NCBI RefSeq assembly: GCF_030683065.1
Contig: NZ_JAUXMX010000061.1
Span: 1-64,000 of the forward strand
Source: Pseudomonas sp.
Lineage (GTDB): Bacteria; Pseudomonadota; Gammaproteobacteria; Pseudomonadales; Pseudomonadaceae
DNA length: 64,000 bases
Direction: 5' to 3'
In this document: positions 16,098 through 23,765 of the stretch, one piece after another
Position numbering within the stretch: the first letter of the stretch is position 1
How the letters are laid out: every line of letters starts with the position of its first letter
Translations under genes and position numbers: made by a program
Notes under the pieces: model-generated
The model's input: only the letters and a program-made list of their open reading frames with translations
What the model was told of the DNA's origin: nothing
The model's database searches: none

Positions 16098-17879
16098 ATG
16101 CTTTCGATCCTGTCTTCCCGCCAGCGCAATGCCCTGCGCATGGCCTGGCGTTTCGTTGCGCCTTATCGCTGGCGCGTGGTCGGTGCCTTGCTGGCGCTGA
16201 TATTTACCGCGGCAATCACGCTGTCCATGGGCCAGGGTATTAAATTGCTGGTCGATCAGGGCCTGGCTACTCAGTCGCCACGGGCGCTGCAGCAGTCGAT
16301 CGGGCTGTTTTTCGTGCTGGTGCTGGCCTTGGCCGTCGGCACCTTTAGCCGTTTCTACCTGGTGTCGTGGATCGGTGAGCGCTTCGTCGCCGATATTCGC
16401 AAGCGGGTGTTCAATCATCTGATCGATCTGCATCCGGGCTTCTACGAAAGCAACCGCAGCTCGGAGATCCAGTCGCGCCTAACCGCCGATACCACGCTGT
16501 TGCAGTCGGTGATCGGCTCCTCGTTGTCGATGGCGCTGCGCAACGTGATCATGCTGATCGGTGGCAGTGTGCTGCTGGTGGTGACCAATCCCAAACTCAG
16601 CGGCATCGTGTTGCTGGCATTGCCGCTGGTGGTCGCGCCGATCCTGATTTTCGGCCGACGGGTGCGCGCGCTGTCGCGCCTGAGCCAGGATCGGGTGGCC
16701 GATGTCGGCAGCTATGTCGGCGAGGTGCTCGGGCAGATCAAGACGGTGCAGGCCTACAATCATCAGGCTGAGGACAAGCGGCGCTTCGGTCTGTCGGCGG
16801 AGGCGGCTTTCGATATCGCGCGCAAGCGCATTGCTCAGCGCGCCTGGCTGATTACCGTAGTCATCGTGCTGGTCCTCGGGGCGGTAGGAGTGATGCTCTG
16901 GGTTGGCGGCATGGACGTGATTGGTGGACGTATTTCCGGCGGCGAGCTGGCGGCTTTCGTCTTCTACAGCCTGATCGTCGGCGGCTCGTTCGGCACTCTC
17001 AGTGAGGTGATCGGCGAGTTGCAGCGCGCCGCTGGTGCTGCCGAGCGGATTGCCGAGCTGCTGCAAGCGCGCAATGAAATCACCTCGCCGGCCGTCAATG
17101 GCGTGGCGCTGACGCAGCCGGTGCAGGGCCGTATAGAGCTGCAGGGGCTGCGCTTCGCCTACCCGTCACGCCCCGGCAGTTTTGCCGTCGATGGCATCGA
17201 CCTCACGGTTGCGCCGGGTGAGACCCTGGCCCTGGTCGGGCCTTCGGGGGCAGGCAAGTCCACCCTGTTCGATCTGCTGCTGCGTTTCTTCGATCCGCAG
17301 CAGGGGCGAATTTTAATCGATGGTCAGCCCATTGAGTGCCTTGACCCCCATGAGTTACGGCGTTGCTTTGCTTTGGTGTCGCAGCATCCGGCGCTGTTCT
17401 TCGGCTCGGTGGAGGACAATATTCGCTACGGTAAAACCGGCGCGAGCCGCACTGAGGTCGAAGCTGCAGCCAAGGCCGCCCATGCCCATGAGTTCATTAT
17501 GCGCATGCCTGAGGGCTACCAGACTCACCTGGGCGATGCCGGTCTGGGGTTGTCGGGTGGTCAACGCCAGCGTCTGGCCATTGCCCGTGCGCTGCTGGTG
17601 GATGCACCTATCCTGCTGCTCGATGAAGCCACCAGTGCGTTGGATGCGGAAAGCGAATACCTGATCCAGCAGGCTTTGCCGCGTTTGATGCAGGGCCGCA
17701 CTACCCTGGTAATCGCCCATCGCCTGGCTACGGTGAAAAGCGCCGACCGCATTGCGGTGATCGAGCAGGGCAAGCTGGTAGCGATTGGTAAACATGCCGA
17801 ACTGGTCGGCAGTAGCTCGCTGTATGCGCGTCTGGCTGAGTTGCAATTTAGTAATGAACAGACGGCGCCTACGCTTTAG
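16098..17879 (+). CDS. ABC exporter, fused membrane and ATPase domains (MsbA-like)
   Basis: This 593-residue half-transporter works as a homodimer in the inner membrane. Six transmembrane helices occupy about residues 20–300, and the ATPase domain follows from about 345. Walker A is GPSGAGKST (381–389), the signature LSGGQRQR (about 485–492), Walker B ILLLDEATSALD (505–516) and the H-loop IAHRLAT. The family moves lipids, peptides or drugs outward; the substrate here cannot be told from sequence. It resembles P. aeruginosa PA1113 more than MsbA proper. Its stop overlaps the convergent EamA gene by three bases. Confidence 0.92.
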   Translation: MLSILSSRQRNALRMAWRFVAPYRWRVVGALLALIFTAAITLSMGQGIKLLVDQGLATQSPRALQQSIGLFFVLVLALAVGTFSRFYLVSWIGERFVADIRKRVFNHLIDLHPGFYESNRSSEIQSRLTADTTLLQSVIGSSLSMALRNVIMLIGGSVLLVVTNPKLSGIVLLALPLVVAPILIFGRRVRALSRLSQDRVADVGSYVGEVLGQIKTVQAYNHQAEDKRRFGLSAEAAFDIARKRIAQRAWLITVVIVLVLGAVGVMLWVGGMDVIGGRISGGELAAFVFYSLIVGGSFGTLSEVIGELQRAAGAAERIAELLQARNEITSPAVNGVALTQPVQGRIELQGLRFAYPSRPGSFAVDGIDLTVAPGETLALVGPSGAGKSTLFDLLLRFFDPQQGRILIDGQPIECLDPHELRRCFALVSQHPALFFGSVEDNIRYGKTGASRTEVEAAAKAAHAHEFIMRMPEGYQTHLGDAGLGLSGGQRQRLAIARALLVDAPILLLDEATSALDAESEYLIQQALPRLMQGRTTLVIAHRLATVKSADRIAVIEQGKLVAIGKHAELVGSSSLYARLAELQFSNEQTAPTL

Positions 17880-18748
17880 AGCAGTTTTCCTTTCGGTCTG
17901 ATGGTCGCCGCCGCGCCGGCCGAAGCCAGGATTATCGCGCTGATCGCCAGCCACTGATTCAGGCTCAGTCTCTCGCTGAGAAATAGCAGGCCGGAGAGCG
18001 CGGCAATGGCAGGTTCCATACTCATCAAGATGCTGAACGTGCGCGCTGGTAAGCGAGTCAGGGCGATCATTTCCAGGCTGTAGGGCAGTGCAGATGACAG
18101 CACCGCCACACACAGGGCGATGGGTAGCAGGTCGAGCGAGAACATGCTGCTGCCCGCGTGCCACACACCGATCGGGAAGACCAAGCAAGCGGCGACTATA
18201 GTGCCCAGGGCGACGGTCTGCCGGCCGTGCTCGGCCCCGGCTTTTTGGCCGAAGATGATGTACAGCGCCCAGCACAGGCCTGCAGCCAATGCCAGGGCCA
18301 TGCCCAGCGGGTCGAGTTGCACATCGGCTTGCGCGCTGGGCAGCAATAACCAGATGCCAAAGACCGCCAGAGCAATCCAGGCGAAATCCAGCAGGCGCCG
18401 TGAAGACAACAGGGCCAGGCCCAGTGGCCCGGTAAACTCCAGGGCCACGGCGATGCCCAGCGGGATGGTTTGCAGCGATAGATAGAACAGCAGGTTCATG
18501 CTGCCCAGCGCCAGCCCATAGGCCAGCAACGAGCGACAGGAGCGCAGGTTCAGGCGTGCCTGCCAGGGGCGCATCAACACGCACAGGATCAGCGCGCCCA
18601 AACCCAGGCGCAGTGCGGTGGTGCCTGTGGCGCCAATCAATGGGAACAGGCCTTTGGCCAGAGAGGCGCCGCTCTGGATCGAGGTCATGGCGATCAGCAG
18701 CAGCATAATCGGCAGGATCACCAGGGCGAAGTGCGATGAACGCGGCAT
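17876..18748 (-). CDS. EamA/DMT family exporter, RhtA-like
   Basis: This 290-residue inner-membrane protein has ten hydrophobic helices formed by two EamA repeats. The second repeat is recognisable from SSALPYSLEMIALTRLPARTFSILMSMEPAIAAL, a segment highly typical of RhtA, the threonine/homoserine exporter of enterics. Amino-acid export is therefore the best guess, by similarity only. It is transcribed towards the ABC exporter and shares its 3' end. The gene upstream on the same strand, ppnP, ends at a strong terminator, so this is probably its own unit. Confidence 0.85.
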   Translation of the reverse strand: MPRSSHFALVILPIMLLLIAMTSIQSGASLAKGLFPLIGATGTTALRLGLGALILCVLMRPWQARLNLRSCRSLLAYGLALGSMNLLFYLSLQTIPLGIAVALEFTGPLGLALLSSRRLLDFAWIALAVFGIWLLLPSAQADVQLDPLGMALALAAGLCWALYIIFGQKAGAEHGRQTVALGTIVAACLVFPIGVWHAGSSMFSLDLLPIALCVAVLSSALPYSLEMIALTRLPARTFSILMSMEPAIAALSGLLFLSERLSLNQWLAISAIILASAGAAATIRPKGKLL

Positions 18749-18780
18749 TCGGTTGTTCCACGGTGTTGAAGGGCATAAAC

Positions 18781-18806
18781 AAAAAAACCGGCCATCAGGC
18801 CGGTTT
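18781..18806 (-). terminator. Terminator of ppnP
   Basis: AAACCGGCC and GGCCGGTTT form a perfect 9-bp stem over ATCA, followed on the minus strand by a run of seven T. It sits just past the ppnP stop. Confidence 0.88.
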
Positions 18807-18823
18807 CTCAGGCGTCAGCTACC

Positions 18824-19105
18824 TTAGCGGTATTCGCACAGGTAGGCGGTATCAACGGCTACCTTGAGCTGGAATTTGCTATTGGCCGGGACTGTAAATT
18901 TGCTGCCACTGGTGAAGGTTTCCCAGCTGTCGCTGCCTGGCAGTTTGACCGTCAGGGCGCCGGCGACCACGTGCATGATCTCCAGCTTGTCGGTGCCGAA
19001 CTCGTATTCGCCGGCGGCCATCACGCCAATGGTGGCAGGGCCTTCGGCCATGCCGAAGGCGATAGATTTGACGGTGCCATCGAAGTATTCATTGACCTTG
19101 AACAT
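18824..19105 (-). CDS. ppnP: Pyrimidine/purine nucleoside phosphorylase PpnP
   Basis: PpnP (formerly YaiE, DUF1255) phosphorolyses several nucleosides to base and ribose-1-phosphate. This 93-residue product is a small cupin: MFKVNEYFDGTVKSIAF, GPATIGVMAAGEYEFGTDKLEIMHVVAG and FTVPANSKFQLKV are the conserved stretches. I set the start at ATG 19105, since AGGAA sits about nine bases before it. The TTG two codons upstream is less likely. Its own terminator follows, so it is monocistronic. Confidence 0.93.
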   Translation of the reverse strand: MFKVNEYFDGTVKSIAFGMAEGPATIGVMAAGEYEFGTDKLEIMHVVAGALTVKLPGSDSWETFTSGSKFTVPANSKFQLKVAVDTAYLCEYR

Positions 19106-19287
19106 ATGCAATTCCTGGAGATGAGTTGAAAGCTTGTGAAAAATACTCGCCCATTACGCCTGTCAATGCGCCTTCAGGTGAGCGCGTAGTGAAGGCATCG
19201 CTATGGCGTTAGGTATTTTCACAACCTCTGAAAAAGGCCATTAAGTATGCCCAAGCCTTGGCAGTGCGTCATCTGCTTTACGGAGGC

Positions 19288-19830
19288 TTAACGTGGCAGC
19301 ACCAGAGGCAGCAGTCGGGCGGTATTGCGGGCATCTATCAGCGCCCGGTGTTGTTTGCCGCTGAATTGCAGGCCTGCCAGTTGTAGTGCAGTCGTAAGGC
19401 CGACCGGGCGGGCTAATTGGCGGGTTTCGGCAAAGCGGCGCTTGAGATTGAGGTGGGGGATCAGGCTCAGGCAGCTGACCAGCTGGTATTTTTGCCAGTC
19501 TTGCTCAAATTGGCGGCGATCGTATTCGCCCCAACTGGCCCATCCGATCAGGTGCGGCTGGTGGCTCAGTAGCCAGCGCTCGAACTGCGGCCAGATGCCG
19601 GTCAGTGGTGCTGCAGTATCAACATTTGCCTGGCTGATATGGGTAAGTTCGCGACAGAAACGGGTGAGCTGAGGTCGCCGTGCTGGGCGCACGAAGCGTT
19701 GAAAATGATCCACTTCATGGCCTGACGTGCTGACCAGGCTGGCGCCGATCTCGATGATTTCCATGTCTTCCAGGGGCCATCCGCCTTCTTCGGTGGTGGC
19801 TTCCAGATCGACTACCAACCAATATCCCAT
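19288..19830 (-). CDS. DEDDh 3'–5' exonuclease family protein
   Basis: This 180-residue protein carries the three exonuclease motifs: VVDLEATTEEGG…EIIEIGA (ExoI), IGWASWGEYDRRQFEQD (ExoII) and HRALIDARNTARLL (ExoIII, with His and Asp of the DEDDh class). It resembles the stand-alone 'exonuclease domain' proteins related to ERI-1/KapD rather than DNA polymerase epsilon subunit. Substrate is unknown; RNA or DNA 3' ends are expected. The start at ATG 19830 has GGAGGG directly upstream. A longer frame to 19905 has no such site. It is divergent from the dehydrogenase gene. Confidence 0.88.
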   Translation of the reverse strand: MGYWLVVDLEATTEEGGWPLEDMEIIEIGASLVSTSGHEVDHFQRFVRPARRPQLTRFCRELTHISQANVDTAAPLTGIWPQFERWLLSHQPHLIGWASWGEYDRRQFEQDWQKYQLVSCLSLIPHLNLKRRFAETRQLARPVGLTTALQLAGLQFSGKQHRALIDARNTARLLPLVLPR

Positions 19831-19939
19831 ATACCCTCCGGCGTTTTGTAAGGTCGTTGTCTCGAGCGTCCACGCGTCAAGCTTTGGGGGCTTGCCAGGC
19901 CGCATGTTAGGCTGAGAGTCACTGAATTCGGAGGTGCGT

Positions 19940-20818
19940 ATGGCGAAGGTAGCCTTTATCGGGCTGGGTGTAATGGGATATCCGATGGCGGGGCACCTGG
20001 CTCGTAGCGGCCATCAAGTGTGTGTCTATAACCGGACGCCGGCCAAGGCTGCGCAATGGTTAGCCGAATTCCCCGGCAGCAGTGCGCCCACCCCGCGTGA
20101 GGCGGCCCAGGGTGCCGAGTTGGTGATGGTCTGCGTGGGCAATGACCATGACCTGCGTGGCGTGGTGCTGGGCGCGGACGGTGCCTTTGCCGGCATGGCG
20201 ACGGGCGCTGTACTGGTTGACCACACCACGGCCTCGGCCGATGTTGCCCGCGAGCTGGCAGCCAAGGCCGGCGAGCTGCAGCTGGGCTTCCTCGATGCAC
20301 CGGTGTCTGGCGGTCAGGCCGGTGCGCAGAATGGTGCGCTGACGGTGATGGTGGGTGGCGAAGCCGATGTATATGCGCGGGCCGAGCCGGTGATCCAGGC
20401 ATACGCCCGCATGGTGCGTCTGATGGGGGCGGCTGGCAGCGGGCAGCTGACCAAAATGGTCAACCAGATCTGCATTGCCGGCCTGGTGCAGGGCTTGTCC
20501 GAAGCACTGCATTTCGCTCAGTGCGTGGGTCTCGACGCGCAGGGAGCCATGGAGGTGATCAGCAAGGGTGCGGCGCAATCCTGGCAATTGGAAAACCGTC
20601 ACCAGGCCATGCTGGCTGGAGAGTTTGAATTCGGTTTTGCCGTCGACTGGATGCGTAAGGATCTGTCGATCTTACTCGAAGAAGCACGGCACAATGGCGC
20701 GCAACTGCCGGTTACCGCGTTGGTCGACCAGTTCTATGCCGATGTCCAGGCGATGGGCGGCGCTCGCTGGGATACGTCTAGCCTGATTGCCCGCCTGAAG
20801 GTGCCGAACAAGCCTTGA
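19940..20818 (+). CDS. NAD(P)-dependent beta-hydroxyacid dehydrogenase family protein
   Basis: This 292-residue protein belongs to the 3-hydroxyisobutyrate dehydrogenase/tartronate semialdehyde reductase family. It starts with VAFIGLGVMGYPMAGHLARSGH, the Rossmann dinucleotide motif. It has the substrate motif DAPVSGGQAGAQNGALTVMVGG and the catalytic lysine in GSGQLTKMVNQICIAG (about residue 171). The C-terminal WMRKDLSILLEEA matches the family's KDL helix. The exact substrate cannot be read from sequence, and no valine-degradation genes adjoin it. ATG 19940 is preceded by GGAGG. A GTG two codons earlier is part of that site. Confidence 0.88.
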   Translation: MAKVAFIGLGVMGYPMAGHLARSGHQVCVYNRTPAKAAQWLAEFPGSSAPTPREAAQGAELVMVCVGNDHDLRGVVLGADGAFAGMATGAVLVDHTTASADVARELAAKAGELQLGFLDAPVSGGQAGAQNGALTVMVGGEADVYARAEPVIQAYARMVRLMGAAGSGQLTKMVNQICIAGLVQGLSEALHFAQCVGLDAQGAMEVISKGAAQSWQLENRHQAMLAGEFEFGFAVDWMRKDLSILLEEARHNGAQLPVTALVDQFYADVQAMGGARWDTSSLIARLKVPNKP

Positions 20819-20903
20819 GCGAACTCGCGTGTCAGTCGCCGGCGCCCTGCTGGCGTCGGGCCTAAAGCCGCCGCTGTTACGATTATGTTGAGGTTGTGCC
20901 GTC

Positions 20904-21164
20904 ATGCAATGCCGTGCTGGATGTGGTGCCTGTTGTATTGCTCCTTCGATCAGTTCTCCTATTCCCGGTATGCCTCACGGCAAGGCGGCTGGTGAGCGCT
21001 GCATTCAGTTATCCGTGGATAATTACTGCAGCCTGTTCGGTAAGCCGGAGCGGCCGGCTGTATGCTCGGCATTTTTGCCGGAGCTGGATGTTTGCGGCAC
21101 TAGCAATGAGGCAGCAATCCAGCTGCTGGGCTGGCTGGAGCAGCAGACTGCTCTGGCGAATTGA
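20904..21164 (+). CDS. YkgJ-family cysteine cluster protein
   Basis: This 86-residue protein starts MQCRAGCGACCIAPSI and has more cysteines in CSLFGKPERPAVCSAFLPE and ELDVCG. The CxxxCxxCC arrangement is that of the YkgJ 'zinc/iron-chelating' family of unknown function, and it is complete for the short form found in pseudomonads. It follows the dehydrogenase gene by 85 bp on the same strand and may be co-transcribed. The ribosome site (TTGAGG) is weak. Confidence 0.82.
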   Translation: MQCRAGCGACCIAPSISSPIPGMPHGKAAGERCIQLSVDNYCSLFGKPERPAVCSAFLPELDVCGTSNEAAIQLLGWLEQQTALAN

Positions 21165-21340
21165 GGGCTTCAGTCAAGGCTGAGCCCTAAAGGTTGTGCC
21201 GTCACAGCGGCGCCTCTCGGGGATGCTATTGGCAGTTGGGGGGCTCACGCATGGCGGGCTCGCAAATGCCGCCGAGGCAGGCGTTGCTTGGCCGCTAGGC
21301 CATTAAGCGGGTCATTTGTCCCGCGCATAACGCGGGATGC

Positions 21341-21369
21341 AAAAAAGGCTGCCACTGGCAGCCTTTTTT
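21341..21369. terminator. Bidirectional terminator between YkgJ-family gene and gltA
   Basis: AAAAAAGGCTGCC pairs with GGCAGCCTTTTTT over a very short loop, giving a T-run on either strand. It lies 20 bp past the gltA stop and ends gltA; it could also stop rightward transcription. Confidence 0.88.
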
Positions 21370-21388
21370 ACATCGGTAAAGCCGAGGT

Positions 21389-22663
21389 TTATTTCTTCAG
21401 ATCACGTTGCGGGTAACCCGTGTACAGCTGGCGTGGTCGGCCAATTTTGTAAGGGTTGGAGAGCATTTCTTTCCAGTGAGAGATCCAGCCGACAGTCCGC
21501 GCCAGGGCGAAGATTACGGTGAACATGCTGGTCGGAATGCCGATCGCCTTGAGGATGATGCCCGAGTAGAAGTCGACGTTCGGGTACAGGTTGCGCTCGA
21601 TGAAGTACGGGTCGGTCAGGGCGATTTCTTCCAATCGCATGGCCAGTTCCAACTGCGGATCGTTGGTAATGCCCAGCTCTTTCAAGACTTCGTCGCAGGT
21701 CTGCTTCATTACGGTGGCACGCGGATCGCGGTTTTTATACACACGATGACCGAAGCCCATCAGCTTGAACGGATCGTCCTTGTCCTTCGCCTTGGCAATA
21801 AAGACGTCGATGTTCGACACGTCGCCGATCTCATCCAGCATAGCCAGTACGGCTTCGTTGGCGCCGCCGTGTGCCGGGCCCCAGAGCGCTGCGATACCGG
21901 CGGCAATGCAGGCAAACGGGTTGGCGCCCGAAGAGCCTGCCAGGCGGACAGTGGATGTCGAGGCATTCTGCTCGTGGTCGGCGTGGAGGATGAAAATCTT
22001 ATCCATCGCCTTAGCCAGTACCGGGCTGATCGGTTTGATCTCGCACGGCGTGTTGAACATCATGTGCAGGAAGTTTTCCGCGTAGCTCAGGTCGTTGCGC
22101 GGATACATCATCGGCTGGCCCATGGAGTACTTATAGGTCATGGCAGCGATGGTTGGCATCTTGGCGATCAGGCGCATGGCCGATACTTCGCGGTGATGCG
22201 GGTTCTTGATGTCCAGTGAGTCATGGTAGAACGCAGAAAGCGCACCCACCACACCACACATGATGGCCATCGGGTGAGCGTCGCGGCGGAAGCCGTTGAA
22301 GAAGGTCTTCAGTTGCTCATGAACCATGGTGTGGTTCTTGATGGTGCTGACGAACTTGGCTTTCTCTTCTACCGTCGGCAGTTCGCCGTTGAGCAGCAGG
22401 TAGCATGTTTCCAGGTAATCGGAATGCTCTGCCAGTTGCTCGATAGGGTAGCCACGGTGCAGCAGAATGCCCTGATCACCATCAATATAAGTGATCTTCG
22501 ACTCGCAAGAAGCGGTGGACATAAAGCCCGGGTCAAACGTGAAACGGCCCGTGGCGGTTAAGCCCCGCACGTCTATTACATCGGGACCAACGGTGCCGCT
22601 TAAAATGGGCAGCTCGACGGGGGCTGCGCCCTCGATGATCAACTGCGCTTTTTTGTCAGCCAT
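21389..22663 (-). CDS. gltA: Citrate synthase (type II)
   Basis: GltA condenses oxaloacetate with acetyl-CoA to start the TCA cycle. The 424-residue protein is the hexameric, NADH-sensitive type found in gammaproteobacteria. Catalytic histidines are visible in LHADHEQNAST and GPAHGGANEAV, and the arginine-bearing segment in GFGHRVYKNRDPRA. ATG 22663 (MADKKAQLIIEG) has AGGAGG seven bases upstream. It is divergent from the sdh–suc operon, as in P. aeruginosa (PA1580 opposite PA1581), and has its own promoter and terminator. Confidence 0.97.
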   Translation of the reverse strand: MADKKAQLIIEGAAPVELPILSGTVGPDVIDVRGLTATGRFTFDPGFMSTASCESKITYIDGDQGILLHRGYPIEQLAEHSDYLETCYLLLNGELPTVEEKAKFVSTIKNHTMVHEQLKTFFNGFRRDAHPMAIMCGVVGALSAFYHDSLDIKNPHHREVSAMRLIAKMPTIAAMTYKYSMGQPMMYPRNDLSYAENFLHMMFNTPCEIKPISPVLAKAMDKIFILHADHEQNASTSTVRLAGSSGANPFACIAAGIAALWGPAHGGANEAVLAMLDEIGDVSNIDVFIAKAKDKDDPFKLMGFGHRVYKNRDPRATVMKQTCDEVLKELGITNDPQLELAMRLEEIALTDPYFIERNLYPNVDFYSGIILKAIGIPTSMFTVIFALARTVGWISHWKEMLSNPYKIGRPRQLYTGYPQRDLKK

Positions 22664-22722
22664 ATGTGGCCTCCTAGTTATGCTTGAAGTCATCTGACGG
22701 CCCCCCACGCAGGGCCGGCATC

Positions 22723-22750
22723 ACTATAGTGAGATAAATCCGAAAGTCAA
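22723..22750 (-). promoter_or_regulatory. Sigma-70 promoter of gltA
   Basis: On the minus strand TTGACT (22750–22745) and TATAGT (22728–22723) are separated by 16 bp, about 60 bp upstream of the gltA start. Five of six bases match in each box. Confidence 0.7.
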
Positions 22751-22864
22751 TTTGAGCGGAGCTAGGCGCTAGAAGGGTTTGCGGGGTGTTTCTTATGAAA
22801 AAAATGGCCTATCTACGCCATTTGTATTGGGTGCGCAATGCGCTATTAGGCATAGGCCTTTGCG

Positions 22865-22893
22865 TTGTCATTAGTAACCTAACTGTCTATACT
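22865..22893 (+). promoter_or_regulatory. Sigma-70 promoter of the sdh–suc operon
   Basis: TTGTCA (22865–22870) and TATACT (22888–22893) are spaced by exactly 17 bp. Transcription from here would leave a leader of about 125 bases before sdhC, long enough for post-transcriptional control. The 362-bp gltA/sdhC gap holds nothing else recognisable. Confidence 0.72.
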
Positions 22894-23025
22894 CTGGGCC
22901 CGACCACCAAGGGCTTTGAACCCTCATTCTGGTGGTTGTCACTCCTTGGGTGATGGGTACCTGACCAGTGCACCTCCCGACAACTTTGCCCTGATAGTTA
23001 GGGCTCTCAGTGTGATAAAAAAGCC

Positions 23026-23400
23026 GTGAATAGCCAACGACCTGTAAACCTCGACCTTAGGACTATCAAACTCCCAGTCACCGCTTACACGTCCATTCTC
23101 CACCGTATCTCCGGTGTCATCCTCTTTGTCGGTATCGCCATCCTGCTGTATGGCCTCGACAAGTCGCTGGCGTCCGAAGAGGGCTTCGCCCAGGTGAAAG
23201 AATGCCTGACCAGTCCGCTGGCCAAGTTCGTGATCTGGGGATTGCTGTCCGCTCTGCTTTACCACTTGGTGGCCGGAGTACGCCACTTGATCATGGACAT
23301 GGGTATCGGTGAGACGCTGGAAGGCGGCAAGCTGGGCTCGAAAATCGTTCTCGTCGTTTCGGCGGTGGTGATCGTATTGGTGGGGGTGTGGATATGGTAA
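23026..23400 (+). CDS. sdhC: Succinate dehydrogenase cytochrome b556 subunit
   Basis: SdhC is one of the two membrane anchors of complex II, binding haem b and ubiquinone with SdhD. The 124-residue protein has three transmembrane helices and the family motif LHRISGVILF, including the conserved Ser and Arg near the quinone site, and LLYHLVAGVRHLIMD with the haem-ligand histidine. It begins at GTG (VNSQRPVNLDLRTIKLPVT), which fits the conserved N-terminus. The ribosome site before it is poor. It is the first gene of sdhCDAB–sucAB–lpdG–sucCD and overlaps sdhD by seven bases. Confidence 0.95.
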   Translation: MNSQRPVNLDLRTIKLPVTAYTSILHRISGVILFVGIAILLYGLDKSLASEEGFAQVKECLTSPLAKFVIWGLLSALLYHLVAGVRHLIMDMGIGETLEGGKLGSKIVLVVSAVVIVLVGVWIW

Positions 23401-23762
23401 CCAATGTCACGAACTTCTCGCGTTCAGGTCTGTATGACTGGATGGCGCAGCGTGTGTCGGCAGTCGTTCTCGCAGCTTATGTGGTCTTTTTGCTGGGCTA
23501 CATAGTCGCTAACCCAGGTATGGGTTATGCCGAATGGCAAGCTCTGTTCTCCAATAACGCGATGCGTATCTTCAGTCTGCTGACCCTGGTAGCGCTCAGC
23601 GCTCATGCCTGGATCGGTATGTGGACAATTTCCACTGACTACCTGACGCCAATGGCACTGGGTAAGTGGGCGACCGGCATGCGGTTCCTGTTCCAGGCAT
23701 CGTGTGGCATTGCCATGTTTACGTTCTTCGTCTGGGGCGTGCAGATTTTTTGGGGTAACTGA
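23394..23762 (+). CDS. sdhD: Succinate dehydrogenase hydrophobic membrane anchor
   Basis: SdhD completes the membrane domain of succinate:quinone oxidoreductase. This 122-residue protein has three hydrophobic helices and starts MVTNVTNFSRSGLYDWMAQRVSA, where the RSGLYDWMxQR stretch is characteristic. The histidine in LSAHAWIGMWTISTDY is the likely haem ligand partner, with Asp-Tyr near the quinone pocket. The ATG overlaps the sdhC stop (ATGGTAA), suggesting translational coupling. I used the internal ATG at 23394 rather than a GTG two codons earlier. Confidence 0.94.
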   Translation: MVTNVTNFSRSGLYDWMAQRVSAVVLAAYVVFLLGYIVANPGMGYAEWQALFSNNAMRIFSLLTLVALSAHAWIGMWTISTDYLTPMALGKWATGMRFLFQASCGIAMFTFFVWGVQIFWGN

Positions 23763-23765
23763 TTC